Source of the DNA: Flavobacteriales bacterium
GTDB lineage: Bacteria; Bacteroidota; Bacteroidia; Flavobacteriales_D; Crocinitomicaceae
Reading direction: 5' to 3'
Assembly (NCBI GenBank): GCA_947461185.1
Contig: CANHJY010000011.1
Location: 1 to 15,142, forward strand
DNA length: 15,142 nucleotides
Every line of letters begins with the position of its first letter. The stretch's first letter is position 1. Shown here one piece after another: positions 1 through 7,829 of the stretch. The notes below the pieces were generated by a model. The model did not search any database. It was not told where the DNA came from and worked only from the letters and a program-made list of their open reading frames with translations. A program made the position numbers and the translations under genes.

Positions 1-1
1 G

Positions 2-1648
2 AAAGGTTTTGGTCCAATCAATGTTAAAGTTGTTGACCCTTTAAATCTTGTAGACGGATATTTTGAATGTAAATTCCGAGAATACACGGCAAGCAATACA
101 AATGCAGCTGATACCGCTAAATGGGTTATTTATCACTATCAGAATGGAATATTAGTAGATTCTGTCGCATCTGATCAAACTATAGCGGTTGATAACGAGC
201 AGTTAATACCAGAATGGGGTATTTCTGTACAGATATATCAAAATAAATATTTTGGGGAGTCAGGTAATCAATCAGTAAAAGTTACTGATATGATTGAAGC
301 AACTATTGATTTTGCTGATTCCTCCAAGCGTTGGTTGACTTTCGTAGAGGATAATGATGCCTTCTTCCCAACAAACTGGGTTCGTTCTGGAGACTATTCA
401 CCTGTTGATCCTGATGATTGTTTACCAGATGAATTGCCATATTTGAATCCTTGTAATTACAAAGATGAAGCTGGTCAGGATGATGATAAAAAGTTCGCTA
501 AGTTATTGTCTGGAGGTATAGCACCTCACAGATTAGTAGGTTATCAAGCTGATTTTATGCCGATGGCTTATTACAAGTTGACAAGTCCTGGATCTTCAAA
601 AAATAATGCATCTATCAGTTTCTTACCAAGTGTGGATATTGTTATTACATCTGATAAATCATTGTGGACGCGTTGCCCAGTTATTGAACTAGGGAGAACT
701 GCAAACTTGAACGTTGGTGGTGCTGAACCAGGTGCATTGAGAGAAAGTCCAAGTGTCGATAAGAATGGAAATTCTGATGCAAGTGGAACTACTGGAATGG
801 GCTGGTTCCCTGGTTATGCAGTTGACTTGGAAACTGGTGCTCGCTTGTACATGGCGTTTGGTGAAAACTCTTTCTTGGGAGCTGAAAATGGAGCAGATAT
901 GATTTGGAACCCAACAGATAGACTCATTGACGGTGTTGGTAACCCACTTATGGGTGGAATGCATCCAATCTATGTATTTAGTTACAACCAAAAGACAATT
1001 AATAATTTCTCATCAGGATACGATTTCCCTGCATATATACCTTCTGTTGGTGAGTCTAACTCCAATGAAGCATATGCTAAGTTGAAAGATATTGTAGATA
1101 ATAACAGCAGTACTTCGAAGCGAGAATTGTACGGAAGTTTATCATGGATTGCTTACCCTATGTTGGAAGAAGATCAAATCTTGAATTCAACGGATGTTAA
1201 AATCAGATTGAGAATCAACAAAGAGTATAAGAACTTTGTAGGTTCTGGCGAAAATGGTGGCGCTCCTATGTATGGCTGGACTATGGATGATATTTACACT
1301 GTTAAGGACGATCCAAATAGATTAGCAGAAGCCTTGGAGATGATTAATGTTGTTCCGAATCCTTACTATGCCTTCTCGGAATATGAAAGAAGCAGATTAG
1401 ATACAAGGGTTAAGATTACCAACTTACCTGAGAAATGTACGGTGAATATTTATACCGTTAGTGGAAAGCTTGTAAGAACTTTCAAAAAGGATAGTGAGGT
1501 AACATCAATCGATTGGGATTTAAATAACGCAAAAGGTATACCTGTTGCGGGAGGTGTCTACCTTATTCATGTCGATGTCCCTGAGGTAGGTGAGGTTGTT
1601 CTTAAGTTCTTCGGAGGAATGCGACAAGTAGACTTACAAGGTATTTAA
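2..1648 (+). CDS. Large secreted protein with FlgD/T9SS-like C-terminal domain (3' part only)
   Basis: The reading frame is open from base 2 of the window, so only the last 548 residues are visible and the true start lies upstream; the ATG at 290 is internal. The visible part is rich in Gly, Asn, Asp and aromatic residues, typical of an exported beta-rich protein. The last ~95 residues form a FlgD-Ig-like/T9SS type A-like domain: a VVPNPYYAFS segment, then VNIYTVSGKLVRTF, then a GVYLIHVDV strand. The protein ends in EVVLKFFGGMRQVDLQGI, an extension not seen in the usual short KxxK-type sorting tail, so sorting by T9SS is inferred. A PorV/PorQ family gene follows after 21 bases, consistent with a secretion or surface-attachment partner. 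The specific function of the upstream part is unknown. Confidence 0.75.
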   Translation, partial: KGFGPINVKVVDPLNLVDGYFECKFREYTASNTNAADTAKWVIYHYQNGILVDSVASDQTIAVDNEQLIPEWGISVQIYQNKYFGESGNQSVKVTDMIEATIDFADSSKRWLTFVEDNDAFFPTNWVRSGDYSPVDPDDCLPDELPYLNPCNYKDEAGQDDDKKFAKLLSGGIAPHRLVGYQADFMPMAYYKLTSPGSSKNNASISFLPSVDIVITSDKSLWTRCPVIELGRTANLNVGGAEPGALRESPSVDKNGNSDASGTTGMGWFPGYAVDLETGARLYMAFGENSFLGAENGADMIWNPTDRLIDGVGNPLMGGMHPIYVFSYNQKTINNFSSGYDFPAYIPSVGESNSNEAYAKLKDIVDNNSSTSKRELYGSLSWIAYPMLEEDQILNSTDVKIRLRINKEYKNFVGSGENGGAPMYGWTMDDIYTVKDDPNRLAEALEMINVVPNPYYAFSEYERSRLDTRVKITNLPEKCTVNIYTVSGKLVRTFKKDSEVTSIDWDLNNAKGIPVAGGVYLIHVDVPEVGEVVLKFFGGMRQVDLQGI

Positions 1649-1669
1649 TTCGGATTAAAAGAGATTGAA

Positions 1670-2734
1670 ATGAAAAATAAAATGTATAGTTTGAAAAATT
1701 TGCTTTTCGCCTCAGGTATTATCGTTACAGTTTTTGTAAATGCTGGTAATGAAGATCGAGTAGGTTCTTCAGGAGCTGCCCAGTTATTGATTAATCCATG
1801 GGCTCGAAGCGCTGCAACTGGTGATGCTGGTATTGCAACTGTAAACGGCTTGGAGGCATCGTTTGTTAATATTGCAGGCTTAGCTTTTACAGATAAAACC
1901 CAAATTAAATTCAATTATAGCAATTGGATGGGTAATGCTGGAATATCATTCAATAGTGCTGGATTGGCGCAGCGAGTTTCAGAAACTGATGTGATTAGTG
2001 TGAGTGTGCAGTCAATGAATTTTGGTGATATTCCAATAACAACTGTTGCCAATCCTGAAGGAAACATTGGTTTCTTTTCTCCAAGAGCAAACATTTTTAA
2101 TGTAGGTTATGCAAGATCGTTTTCTTCATCAATTTATGCTGGAATTAACTTCAAAGTAATATCAGAAAGTATTTCTAATTTGAAATCTAATGGAATTGCA
2201 CTTGATGCTGGTATTCGTTATGTAACAGGTGAAAGGGATCAAATCAAATTTGGTATTGCGCTAAAGAATGTTGGTCCTGTCATGCGTTACAAAGGTGATG
2301 GATTGGCGCAGCAGATCCAATACATTTCAACTGAGTTTATTGCTACATTGGAACAACGTTCAGCAACATTTGAATTGCCTTCTTTGTTGTCAATTGGTGG
2401 TTCTTATGATTTTATTTTCAATGAGAATAATAAGTTGAATCTTGCGCTAGGATTTACGGCTAATTCATTTTCTAATGACCAATACAGAATTGGATTAGAT
2501 TATGCAATGACAGCTGAAAAAGTGGCATTCAATCTAAGAGCTGGTTATGTTTATGAGAAAAATCTTCTTTCTGCAGAGAATAGATCCAATGCACTTGTTG
2601 GACCAACAGCAGGTTTTTCAATTGATGCAATAGTTGGTGAGAATAAAAGTGCTTTAGGTATTGAATATGCAACGCGTTTCGCAGGAGTTTTCGGTATTAT
2701 TCATACAATCGGAGCAACAATCAATTTGAAATAA
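1670..2734 (+). CDS. PorV/PorQ family outer-membrane beta-barrel protein
   Basis: The 354-residue protein has a signal peptide (hydrophobic residues ~8-24, likely cut near VNAG) followed by the family hallmark near the mature N-terminus, GAAQLLINPWARSAATGDAG (residues ~34-53). The rest alternates short beta strands with Gly/Asn turns, as in FadL-like barrels. In the T9SS, PorV binds cargo C-terminal domains and shuttles them to the attachment complex; PorQ has a related role. Which subfamily this belongs to cannot be settled by eye, so no symbol is given. It lies 21 bases after a large secreted protein gene with a T9SS-like C-terminus and probably shares its transcript; the two may be a dedicated cargo/partner pair. 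Its last codons overlap the -33 element of a promoter reading into greA. Confidence 0.8.
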   Translation: MKNKMYSLKNLLFASGIIVTVFVNAGNEDRVGSSGAAQLLINPWARSAATGDAGIATVNGLEASFVNIAGLAFTDKTQIKFNYSNWMGNAGISFNSAGLAQRVSETDVISVSVQSMNFGDIPITTVANPEGNIGFFSPRANIFNVGYARSFSSSIYAGINFKVISESISNLKSNGIALDAGIRYVTGERDQIKFGIALKNVGPVMRYKGDGLAQQIQYISTEFIATLEQRSATFELPSLLSIGGSYDFIFNENNKLNLALGFTANSFSNDQYRIGLDYAMTAEKVAFNLRAGYVYEKNLLSAENRSNALVGPTAGFSIDAIVGENKSALGIEYATRFAGVFGIIHTIGATINLK

Positions 2735-2755
2735 TTATTTAGTTTTTTATATTTG
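2725..2755 (+). promoter_or_regulatory. Bacteroidota-type promoter for greA
   Basis: TTTG (2725-2728), 19 bases, then TATATTTG (2748-2755) match the Bacteroidota primary sigma factor consensus (-33 TTTG, -7 TAnnTTTG) in both halves. The -33 half lies inside the last codons of the PorV-family gene. The expected transcription start is near 2759-2762, just where the hairpin at 2762-2784 begins. Assigning it to greA is inferred from position. Confidence 0.6.
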
Positions 2756-2761
2756 TATTTC

Positions 2762-2790
2762 AAGAGAGTCCATTGGGCTCTCTTGTTTTT
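2762..2790 (+). terminator. Rho-independent terminator/leader hairpin between porV-like gene and greA
   Basis: A 10-base-pair stem (2762-2771 with 2775-2784, including one G-T pair) closes a three-base loop and is followed by GTTTTT. This is a good intrinsic terminator for the upstream cargo/PorV transcript. It lies directly after the predicted greA promoter, so it would also be at the very 5' end of the greA mRNA, where it could attenuate or protect that message. Confidence 0.75.
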
Positions 2791-2817
2791 GTTATCAATA
2801 GAATCAAAAGAAGGCAT

Positions 2818-3291
2818 ATGTCTCAAATTACATATTACACAGAAGAAGGATTAAAGAAGCTCAAAGATGAATTGCATGAAATGAAGATGGTGCAACGACC
2901 TGCTATTTCTAATCAGATAGCTGAAGCACGTGATAAGGGCGATTTATCCGAAAATGCGGAATACGATGCTGCGAAAGAAGCACAGGGTATTCTTGAAATG
3001 AAGATCGCTAAGTTGGATGCAATTGTTGCCAATGCTCGAATTATAGATAATACGAATATTGATAACTCTAAGGTTTTTATTCTTTCGAAAGTAAAAATCA
3101 AAAATGTTACGAATGCAATGGAAATGGAATATATCCTTGTTGCTGAAAACGAAGCAGATTTGAAAGCCAAAAAGATTTCAATTGACTCTCCAATTGGTAA
3201 AGGTTTACTTGGAAAAAAAGTGGGTGATATCGCAGAGATCCAAACCCCAAATGGAATTATGAGTTTCGAAATTATCGATATCAACAGATAA
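2818..3291 (+). CDS. greA: Transcription elongation factor GreA
   Basis: The 157-residue product has the normal GreA length (~158). An N-terminal antiparallel coiled coil (residues ~1-75) carries the conserved tip GDLSENAEYD (41-50), whose acidic residues reach into the RNA polymerase secondary channel and promote transcript cleavage in backtracked complexes. A C-terminal FKBP-like domain follows (~80-157; PIGKGLLGKKVGD). The ATG at 2818 was chosen because it gives the family N-terminus MSQITYYT and has a purine-rich AAGAAGG just upstream. A longer frame from TTG at 2773 would start inside the terminator hairpin. The stop codon overlaps the next gene's ATG by one base (TAATG), implying translational coupling. 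Confidence 0.95.
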   Translation: MSQITYYTEEGLKKLKDELHEMKMVQRPAISNQIAEARDKGDLSENAEYDAAKEAQGILEMKIAKLDAIVANARIIDNTNIDNSKVFILSKVKIKNVTNAMEMEYILVAENEADLKAKKISIDSPIGKGLLGKKVGDIAEIQTPNGIMSFEIIDINR

Positions 3292-3677
3292 TGCCAACAT
3301 TATTTACTAAAATAATAAATGGAGAAATTCCATGTCATAAAATCGCTGAATCAGATAAGTTCTTAGCTTTTTTGGATATTATGCCTCTTAGTAAAGGTCA
3401 CACTTTAGTAATTCCAAAGGTTGAGATTGATTATATTTTCGATTTAGATGATGATCTGCTCGGAGAGATGATAGTCTTTGCAAAAAATGTTGCCAAGAAT
3501 ATCAAAAATGCGGTCCCATGTAAAAAAATTGGTGTTGCAATTGTTGGGCTTGAAGTGCCCCATGCACATATTCATCTGATTCCAATTAACGCTGTATCTG
3601 ACATGGATTTTGGTAAAGCAAAATTGAACTTGTCGCAAGAGGAATTAATGGAAATAGCGGAAAAAATCAGGTCTTAG
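3291..3677 (+). CDS. HIT family nucleotide-binding hydrolase (Hint-like)
   Basis: A 128-residue cytoplasmic protein of the histidine triad superfamily. The N-terminus TLFTKIINGEIPCHKI and the mid-region GHTLVIPK are family hallmarks, and the catalytic triad is HAHIHLIP at residues 91-98 (His91, His93, His95). Relatives hydrolyse purine nucleoside phosphoramidates or AMP-lysine type adducts; the real substrate is unknown. It overlaps the greA stop by one base and very probably shares its mRNA. It ends one base before the convergent PorE-like gene, so no room exists for a separate terminator between the two. Confidence 0.92.
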   Translation: MPTLFTKIINGEIPCHKIAESDKFLAFLDIMPLSKGHTLVIPKVEIDYIFDLDDDLLGEMIVFAKNVAKNIKNAVPCKKIGVAIVGLEVPHAHIHLIPINAVSDMDFGKAKLNLSQEELMEIAEKIRS

Positions 3678-3678
3678 T

Positions 3679-5943
3679 TTATTCAACATCAAAGGTTAGC
3701 ATCAGCTTTAGCGTCTCGGTAAAGTCTTTAATTTTTACTTCTACATAAACCATGTTAAGTCCTTTGAGTTGAGTAGGATTAACGTTGATTGTTAAAGTCC
3801 CAGCTTTCTTGCCAGATATGATTTTTGACGCAATTTCTGCAGTTACATAGTCATAGGATGAATTAACACTTTCAATTTCGACATTCCCTGAAGTCAAATT
3901 TTGAATATTAAAGGTTTTCTGAATGTTATTTTTGGAAGTTATTTTACCAATGTCATATATACTTGATTCGGATGCTAACGGAAATATTTTATCATTTTCC
4001 ATATAGCTAACGCTCTGTATTTCAACTTTTCGCTCAATTGCTGCAGCTTTAGAGTAAACAGAATTTCGTTGATCATAATAATCATCACTCGTCGATTTAT
4101 TGGCTGTATATTCCCCAAAAGGAACCATTGTAAAAACTACTTTACCTCCATTTTCTGCAGTTCCTTTGATAAATGGTTTGAAAACGCCATTGTCAAATGC
4201 ACTCAGATAATTTACCAATGATGATATGCGTCGCTTAGTTAGTTTAACATTATAACTTGTCTTGGCTAAAGGACTTGCGAAGCCTTTCACCAAAACATTT
4301 ATCTTTGCTCCTTTTTGAAGTTCTGTGAGCAACAGGTCTCTAAACAAGGTAAGATCTTCAACTCCTTTATCCACATAATTAATGAAGAAATCTTCCAGTT
4401 CTTTTTTTGCAAATGCAGATTTACTTGAATCCATTCCTGCGGTGAATTCAAACTGATATTTTTCTAGCATAGCACGATACTCATAGTAGCCGTCAATGTA
4501 ATTGATTTTGGTTAAAGTATCCAATGACTTAGGATTGGGACAATCATTGTGAAAATATAAGGTCACAGGAAGTCTTCGGCTCAATTCATAAAAACTTTCA
4601 ATTACAGGCGGGATAATTAACGTGTCAATTTTAGGAGAAGGGATTTTTTCGGGTAGGTTTACACGAAAAATGTCACTACAACATGTCGGGTTCTTACTAT
4701 AGTTTACACCAATACGATTGCTCGAAAAATATGATGTATCACCATGTTTAAAATAATATAAGTCATTTGCAGGACCGTTATAGGGTAATCCTATATTTTG
4801 TGGTTCTGAAAAGTCATATGATTCGTATGAGGATTTAAATATATCATATCCGCCAAATCCATCATACCAAGAAGATGAGAAATAAAGTTGATTTTGGGAA
4901 TCATTCCACCAAGGTGTTACTTCATTATCCACTGAATTGACTGCCTCTAAATTAACTGGTTCACTATATTGATTACCGTTTGTGATATACGAAAACCAAA
5001 TATCCATTCCACCTTTACCACCTTGTCTGTCACTTGAGAAAAATAACACCTCTTTACCGTCCATTTCTCCAATTGATGGCATCGAAGTATTAAATCCAGG
5101 TTTGTTAATTATACTTCCGAGTGAATCGACATTTGATAAAACAGTGTCAATTACTTCAGCAACCATTATTTTACAGGCATAGTTGTAGTTTTCGTCTTGG
5201 CAATTACTGTAATAAAATCTGGTGCTATCCAAAGAAAAACTTCCGTTTCCTATACTTTTTCCATTCTCTGATAATGTTTCGATCCGTTTGTAATTTTCTC
5301 CTGTATTATCTAAAGAATAGGTGTATAGCTGGGTTTTGTAGTTCTTTGTGTAAACCTCTTCGTTGTTACCAATAGAATCAGCTTTCAGAGAGGAGAATAT
5401 GAGTTTTTCATCCCAAATTAAATGACCAAATTCTGAATCCTCTGAATTGATCGGTTTTTGTAGATGGGTAAAAATTAATGAATCCTCCGATGCAACATAT
5501 TCCATGGCCCAAATACATGATTCTATTTCTCTGACAGCCTTGAGATAAGGGTAGCTCTTTTTTTCGGATTTGAATTGTGACTTGACTTTTTTAAATGTGT
5601 TCAATGCCTCTTCATATTTACCGGTCTGTTTGAGCATTAAGCCATAATAAAGCTGGGAATTGGGATAAATAAGTCCATTTTCCCTGTCATAGACTTTTTT
5701 ATAATAAACTGTTGCCTTGTTGTAGTCTTTGTAAGCCTTTAATGTTTCAGCATATTGCCACAAAATATCAATAGAATTAGAGTCAATTTGCATGGCTTGA
5801 CTGTATAATTCTAAAGCGTATACAAAGTCACCATTCTTATATTTTTCTTGAGCATGTTTAAGGTAGGTGCCAATTTTTGTCTGTCCAAAAGTGTTGGAAA
5901 GACAAATTATGCAAAGAAGGAGGGTTAAATATAATCTGGACAT
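3679..5943 (-). CDS. PorE-like periplasmic protein: TPR, PD40 propeller, OmpA-like and DUF1573-like domains
   Basis: The 754-residue protein has a signal peptide (cut probably after FG, residue 20) and TPR-like helices (~25-150). A WD40/PD40-type beta-propeller (~165-430) shows repeats such as FFSSDRQGGKGGMDIW (301-316) and LYFSSSWYDGFGGYDIF (353-369). An OmpA-like domain (~455-645) opens with LPVTLYFHNDCPNP and contains GFASPLAKTSYNVKLTKRR (554-572). An Ig-like DUF1573-type domain ends the protein (~658-754). TPR-PD40-OmpA is the layout of PorE, a T9SS component that ties the outer-membrane complex to peptidoglycan. Unlike PorE, no clear lipobox is present. In the OmpA loop the usual GHTD Asp is Ser, while the Arg of the RR pair is kept. 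The gene overlaps the PorP/SprF gene by 19 bases, a frequent pairing in Bacteroidota. The exact role is inferred. Confidence 0.82.
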   Translation of the reverse strand: MSRLYLTLLLCIICLSNTFGQTKIGTYLKHAQEKYKNGDFVYALELYSQAMQIDSNSIDILWQYAETLKAYKDYNKATVYYKKVYDRENGLIYPNSQLYYGLMLKQTGKYEEALNTFKKVKSQFKSEKKSYPYLKAVREIESCIWAMEYVASEDSLIFTHLQKPINSEDSEFGHLIWDEKLIFSSLKADSIGNNEEVYTKNYKTQLYTYSLDNTGENYKRIETLSENGKSIGNGSFSLDSTRFYYSNCQDENYNYACKIMVAEVIDTVLSNVDSLGSIINKPGFNTSMPSIGEMDGKEVLFFSSDRQGGKGGMDIWFSYITNGNQYSEPVNLEAVNSVDNEVTPWWNDSQNQLYFSSSWYDGFGGYDIFKSSYESYDFSEPQNIGLPYNGPANDLYYFKHGDTSYFSSNRIGVNYSKNPTCCSDIFRVNLPEKIPSPKIDTLIIPPVIESFYELSRRLPVTLYFHNDCPNPKSLDTLTKINYIDGYYEYRAMLEKYQFEFTAGMDSSKSAFAKKELEDFFINYVDKGVEDLTLFRDLLLTELQKGAKINVLVKGFASPLAKTSYNVKLTKRRISSLVNYLSAFDNGVFKPFIKGTAENGGKVVFTMVPFGEYTANKSTSDDYYDQRNSVYSKAAAIERKVEIQSVSYMENDKIFPLASESSIYDIGKITSKNNIQKTFNIQNLTSGNVEIESVNSSYDYVTAEIASKIISGKKAGTLTINVNPTQLKGLNMVYVEVKIKDFTETLKLMLTFDVE

Positions 5944-6929
5944 ACCCTATGCAATACTTGTTTAGGTTTGAAGGTATTGATTATATACCTCACTGCGATT
6001 TCAAATCCTCCACGATTATTACTTGCAGGGACCAATTTTGAAAGGTTTACATCATAGCTCAAACCTACAAACCAGTTTTGATAGTCTGCACCAACGCTGA
6101 GATAAGCAGCATCTAATGTTCTATACCATATTCCTGCATAAAGGGCTCGGTATACACCAAGACGCTCAACCAATGTGTATTTAAGAGAGCTACCTAAAGA
6201 AAGTTCACGATATTTACCCTGTACAGAAAAATTTAAGGAAGGTATCAAATCAAAATCAAAGCCTAAAGGATATTGAGCACGGAGATTAAATAGATACCTC
6301 ACATCCCTCTTTACCAATTCATTATAGAAACCCTGATTGGGTTGGTTGATATTGAATGCTGCAAATTGCGCTGTGAAAAATTTTCTTTTTTCAGGCTGAT
6401 AAGTGTATGTCGCACCTAAGCCAGTTGAAAGATTTGTCTTTCGGTCTGTTTGATAATTCTCATTTGTTGGTAAGCTCGGGTCATACTGGATGCCATTGAA
6501 CTGATTATCGAAATAGAATTTATCCCAATTGAGCTGTCGATGGTTTAGTCCAAGATTTAATCCCAATCTCAACACATGTGAGGAGTCTTGGGTTATCTTA
6601 AATAAGTAAGATAAATTACCTTGAAACTCCATAGTCCTAAATTGACCATCACCTGCAACATCATGAAACATCATTAGACCAATGCCAATATTGTTGTTCC
6701 TTTTGAGTTTAGTGTCAGCTGATAATGAAAAAGTACTAAACGGAACAGATACACTGCGCCATTGATCCCTATAATTTCCTACAAAGCGATAATCACCTTT
6801 AAAATAACCTGAATTGGCAGGATTCTGAAAGATGGGATTATCGTTGAATTGGGACCAATGGATATCTTGGCTAAAACCAATGTTTAGCATAGAAGTTATG
6901 AAAAACGTTAACCAATGATACAATTTCAC
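5925..6929 (-). CDS. PorP/SprF family type IX secretion outer-membrane protein
   Basis: The 334-residue protein has a signal peptide (hydrophobic 7-20, cut near FSQD) and the family opening SQFNDNPIFQNPANSGYFKG (residues ~26-45), followed by NYRDQW and many predicted beta strands ending in an aromatic-rich C-terminus. PorP/SprF proteins are outer-membrane barrels. PorP belongs to the T9SS core complex, SprF helps deliver the adhesin SprB, and most Bacteroidota carry many paralogues, often next to TPR/PD40/OmpA genes as here. The frame opens with GTG at 6927-6929; there is no in-frame ATG nearby upstream, and this start gives a normal signal peptide. The -7 site before it is poor (TA-N3-TTTG), so it may be read from the sigma-factor operon 67 bases upstream. 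Confidence 0.88.
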   Translation of the reverse strand: MKLYHWLTFFITSMLNIGFSQDIHWSQFNDNPIFQNPANSGYFKGDYRFVGNYRDQWRSVSVPFSTFSLSADTKLKRNNNIGIGLMMFHDVAGDGQFRTMEFQGNLSYLFKITQDSSHVLRLGLNLGLNHRQLNWDKFYFDNQFNGIQYDPSLPTNENYQTDRKTNLSTGLGATYTYQPEKRKFFTAQFAAFNINQPNQGFYNELVKRDVRYLFNLRAQYPLGFDFDLIPSLNFSVQGKYRELSLGSSLKYTLVERLGVYRALYAGIWYRTLDAAYLSVGADYQNWFVGLSYDVNLSKLVPASNNRGGFEIAVRYIINTFKPKQVLHRVCPDYI

Positions 6930-6996
6930 ACTGCAAACCTTATTGGATATGAAATTAATGAATTCTTTGGACCTAAAAAAAAATAAGTGCGATAGA

Positions 6997-7209
6997 TTAA
7001 TAGCTTCCCTCAGCCAGAATCAAAAACAACACAACGCCCAATAAAACAATTAACAGATACAATTTAGGATCTTGATAAATTGGTTTTTTCCCTCTTTTGG
7101 TAAGCCGTTCGTATTCATGATAGAACTTTCCAAAATCTTTGTGTTTTTGGATCTGCTCAGCCGTCGGCTCCAATGGCTTATTTACTTTGTTGATGATAAA
7201 TTTTCTCAT
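6997..7209 (-). CDS. Small single-pass membrane protein coupled to ECF sigma factor, unknown function
   Basis: This 70-residue protein has a charged N-terminal part (~1-48; many Lys/Glu, EYERLTKRGKKPIYQDPK at 33-50) and one hydrophobic segment (~51-66, LYLLIVLLGVVLFLIL) ending in AEGSY. That makes it a tail-anchored protein with the soluble part probably in the cytoplasm. Its ATG overlaps the sigma factor stop (ATGA, four bases), so it is translationally coupled. This is the position normally held by an anti-sigma factor, but it has no recognisable anti-sigma domain and no periplasmic part. It may be a minimal sigma regulator or an unrelated inner-membrane protein. I do not recognise a named family. 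Confidence 0.7.
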   Translation of the reverse strand: MRKFIINKVNKPLEPTAEQIQKHKDFGKFYHEYERLTKRGKKPIYQDPKLYLLIVLLGVVLFLILAEGSY

Positions 7210-7775
7210 GATAATTCACCCCATTTTTTATTCAACTTCTCCAATATTCTGTAGACCCGCATCTTTGCATTTGACTCAGTAATAGCGTAAATATCTGCTA
7301 TTTCTTTAAAGCTTAAACTTTGAAAAAATCGCAGTTCAATTAAGTCCAAATGTTCTTGTTCCATATTATTTAATATTTCTATCAACTTTTCCTGGTCATC
7401 TTGCGACATGTGTTTTGAAATATTGGCTTCTTCACACATGTTTTTAAACATGTAATCTTCAATAGCTACAGTACTTGTTGTTTTTAGGCTTCTGAAATGC
7501 ATTAACGCCTCATTTTGAGCAATCCTAAACAACCAACTACTGAAAGCTAATCCTCGGTCTTCGTACTTGTTGATATTTGCCATAGCTTTCATGAAAGTTT
7601 GTTGGGTTAAATCTCCGGCCAATTCTTCATTACCACCAAGTCGTTTGAAAATAAATCTGAAGATTCTTTCAAAATAAGCGTCATATAAAGTTCCAAAATA
7701 ATATGAATCGGTTTTAGCTAATTCAATAATTTCTTGTTCAGTTAATGTTTCCGTATGTTTTCGTCTTTTAAACAT
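7206..7775 (-). CDS. ECF-type RNA polymerase sigma factor
   Basis: The 189-residue protein has the two ECF domains. Sigma region 2 spans ~25-97, with LAGDLTQQTFMKAM for core binding and the -10 helix AFSSWLFRIAQNEALMHFR. Sigma region 4 spans ~128-187, with the helix-turn-helix SLSFKEIADIYAITESNAKMRVYRI. No extra C-terminal domain is seen. It binds core RNA polymerase and directs it to a dedicated promoter set. The gene starts 54 bases after the SDR gene and overlaps the small membrane protein gene. PorP/SprF and PorE-like genes follow on the same strand. In Porphyromonas gingivalis an ECF sigma factor (SigP) controls T9SS genes with PorX/PorY; a similar link here is inference only. Confidence 0.92.
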   Translation of the reverse strand: MFKRRKHTETLTEQEIIELAKTDSYYFGTLYDAYFERIFRFIFKRLGGNEELAGDLTQQTFMKAMANINKYEDRGLAFSSWLFRIAQNEALMHFRSLKTTSTVAIEDYMFKNMCEEANISKHMSQDDQEKLIEILNNMEQEHLDLIELRFFQSLSFKEIADIYAITESNAKMRVYRILEKLNKKWGELS

Positions 7776-7829
7776 TTTGCTGATTTTCGGTATTTAATGA
7801 TAAGGTTTTAAAAAGTAACACAAAAAAGA

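Noticed and set aside
689..991. 100-codon reverse-strand frame inside the large secreted protein gene
   Set aside because: Antisense shadow: no recognisable motifs, Ser/Thr/Cys-rich composition typical of reverse frames, and a well-supported gene on the plus strand.
2773..2817. Possible 15-residue N-terminal extension of GreA from a TTG start
   Set aside because: The TTG lies inside the terminator hairpin, and the family N-terminus begins at the ATG at 2818, which has a good ribosome binding site.
2913..3284. 123-codon reverse-strand frame opposite greA
   Set aside because: Hydrophobic antisense shadow of a certain greA gene, with no start-site signal.
6975..6983. Run of nine A (T on the minus strand) after the small membrane protein gene, as a terminator
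   Set aside because: No stable stem precedes the T-run on the minus strand.
7776..7829. Promoter before the ECF sigma factor
   Set aside because: The region is T-rich with TTTTG-like pieces, but no -33/-7 pair with correct spacing could be found; expression may come from upstream.
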